Origin: Pseudomonadota bacterium
Lineage (GTDB): Bacteria; Pseudomonadota; Alphaproteobacteria; Rhizobiales; Methylopilaceae
Length of the DNA: 17,341 bases
NCBI GenBank assembly: GCA_023430145.1
Contig: JAEZCD010000003.1
Span: 1 to 17,341, forward strand
Direction: 5' to 3'
Below are positions 16,690-17,341 of this stretch, one piece after another. Within the stretch, counting starts at the first letter, position 1. Each line of letters starts with the position of its first letter. The notes under the pieces were generated by a model, which saw only the letters and a list, made by a program, of their open reading frames with translations, ran no database searches and was not told where the DNA came from. The position numbers were made by a program, and so were the translations under genes.

Positions 16690-17341
16690 TCACGCGACCT
16701 CCCCCGGCAGCGCGCCCGGCGCATCGCCGATGGTCCAGCCGCCGTCGACGGGAATGTCGATCCCGGTGACATAGGAAGCGGCGTCGCAGCACAGAAAGAG
16801 CACGGCCCCGACGACGTCGTCGGGCCGGCCGGGCCGGCCGCCCGGGATTCTCGCCGTCACCGCGCGCCAGAAGGCCGGGTCGGCATAGCGCTCGGCGTTC
16901 TTCTCGATCTCGATGGCGCCCGGCGACACGACATTCATCGTCACACCGTGAGGGGCCGCGTCGCGCGCGATCGCCCGGACGGCGGTGAGCTGCGCCGCCT
17001 TCATCGACGCGTAGGCGAGCGTCTCGGCGCGCGGACGCGCGGCGAGGACCGAGCCGGTCGCCACCACCCTGCCCCACCCGCGCGCCGCCATCGCCGGTAC
17101 GAGCGCCTGCGCGAGCGAAAGCAGCGACAGGAAATTCGTCGTGAAATGTCGCGCGACTTGCGCGGTCGAAAGCTCGGTCCACGGCGCGCGTTCCTCGATC
17201 GCCGCGTTGGCGATCAGGATGTCGATCGGCCCGTGCCCGGCCAGCACATGGGCGGCGAGCGCGCCGGCGGCGCCCTCCTCGGAAAAATCCCCCTCCAGCA
17301 CGGGCGCGCCGGCCGGGCCGGCCGACCGGGATTCTCGCCGT
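16690..17341 (-). CDS. SDR-family NAD(P)-dependent oxidoreductase (5' end outside window)
   Basis: Short-chain dehydrogenase/reductase, probably acting on a sugar, polyol or similar alcohol. The visible frame gives about 217 residues and continues off the right edge, so the cofactor-binding TGxxxGIG is not seen. Present are IDILIANAAIEERAPW (NAG-type motif as NAA), the structural Asn in FTTNFLSLL, the catalytic Ser in VATGSV, and Tyr and Lys in YASMKAA. NVVSPGAIEIE and VTGIDIPVDGGWTIG at the C-terminus are classic. A GTG at 17301 is open but cannot be the true start because the fold needs the missing N-terminus. It is the first visible gene of the importer operon, 122 bp before the binding protein. 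Confidence 0.88.
   Translation of the reverse strand, partial: RRESRSAGPAGAPVLEGDFSEEGAAGALAAHVLAGHGPIDILIANAAIEERAPWTELSTAQVARHFTTNFLSLLSLAQALVPAMAARGWGRVVATGSVLAARPRAETLAYASMKAAQLTAVRAIARDAAPHGVTMNVVSPGAIEIEKNAERYADPAFWRAVTARIPGGRPGRPDDVVGAVLFLCCDAASYVTGIDIPVDGGWTIGDAPGALPGEVA
16821..16857. repeat. Direct repeat, copy 1 (inside SDR gene)
   Basis: Thirty-seven bases that match 17305-17341 with only two differences (16823 G versus 17307 C, 16841 C versus 17325 A), 484 bp apart. This copy encodes the conserved SDR segment TARIPGGRPGRPD. Confidence 0.8.
17305..17341. repeat. Direct repeat, copy 2 (right edge of window)
   Basis: Second copy of the 37-bp repeat; it ends exactly at the last base of the window. 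The distance of 484 bp is not a multiple of three, so this copy is read in another frame (RRESRSAGPAGAP). It may continue beyond the edge. Confidence 0.8.

Noticed and set aside
16568..16690. In-frame N-terminal extension of the binding protein from the ATG at 16690 (TGATG overlap with the SDR stop)
   Set aside because: It would put 41 polar, basic residues before a perfect signal peptide, while the ATG at 16567 has GGAGGAGG upstream.
14468..16774. A 768-codon plus-strand open frame
   Set aside because: It lies opposite the permease, binding-protein and SDR genes, has an arginine- and histidine-rich translation without any known domain, and arises because high GC keeps antisense frames open.

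Overview
The window is GC-rich chromosomal DNA from an alphaproteobacterium, probably of the Hyphomicrobiales (Rhizobiales). The reasons are the F1 ATP synthase order atpH-atpA-atpG-atpD without the F0 genes, the style of the intergenic palindromic repeats (one built like the rhizobial RIME elements), and the DUF1127, GNAT toxin and FCD-type GntR proteins. I cannot name the genus.

Layout. Positions 1-3837, minus strand: start of the F1-ATPase operon (atpH, atpA, atpG, 5' part of atpD, which runs off the left edge). Positions 3838-4192: regulatory and repeat spacer with a terminator hairpin and a multi-hairpin palindromic element. Positions 4193-6894, minus strand: a stress and repair group of msrQ, msrP (periplasmic methionine sulfoxide reductase and its heme partner), msrB (soluble methionine-R-sulfoxide reductase) and a UspF/UspG-type universal stress protein. 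Positions 7085-8698, minus strand: prfC (release factor RF3). Positions 8878-9735, plus strand: a DUF1778/GNAT toxin-antitoxin pair with a near-palindromic operator inside its candidate promoter. Positions 9787-10554, minus strand: a GntR/FCD regulator, divergent from an OmpR-type response regulator (10681-11406, plus) that has no kinase beside it. A 391-bp spacer with a long inverted repeat follows, then a DUF1127 protein (11798-12202, plus). Positions 12403-17341, minus strand: a carbohydrate-type ABC importer operon, read in transcription order as SDR oxidoreductase (5' end outside the window), substrate-binding protein, a 22-codon micro-ORF, two permeases and the ATPase.

How the genes work together. 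The ATP synthase and prfC are housekeeping genes. MsrP and MsrQ repair oxidised methionines in periplasmic proteins with electrons from the membrane, and MsrB does the matching job for soluble proteins. Their clustering next to a stress protein suggests an envelope/oxidative-stress locus. The right-hand operon is a complete CUT1-type importer, probably for a sugar, polyol or phosphodiester-like solute, with an SDR that may oxidise the imported compound. The substrate cannot be read from sequence.

Most of the window is ordinary. I see no clear new multi-gene system. The points most worth a second look are the structured 22-codon micro-ORF coupled to the ABC permease, a 37-bp near-identical direct repeat whose second copy sits exactly at the right edge of the window (real duplication or assembly artefact), the operator architecture of the toxin-antitoxin pair, and the arrangement of promoter and terminator in front of the ATP synthase operon.
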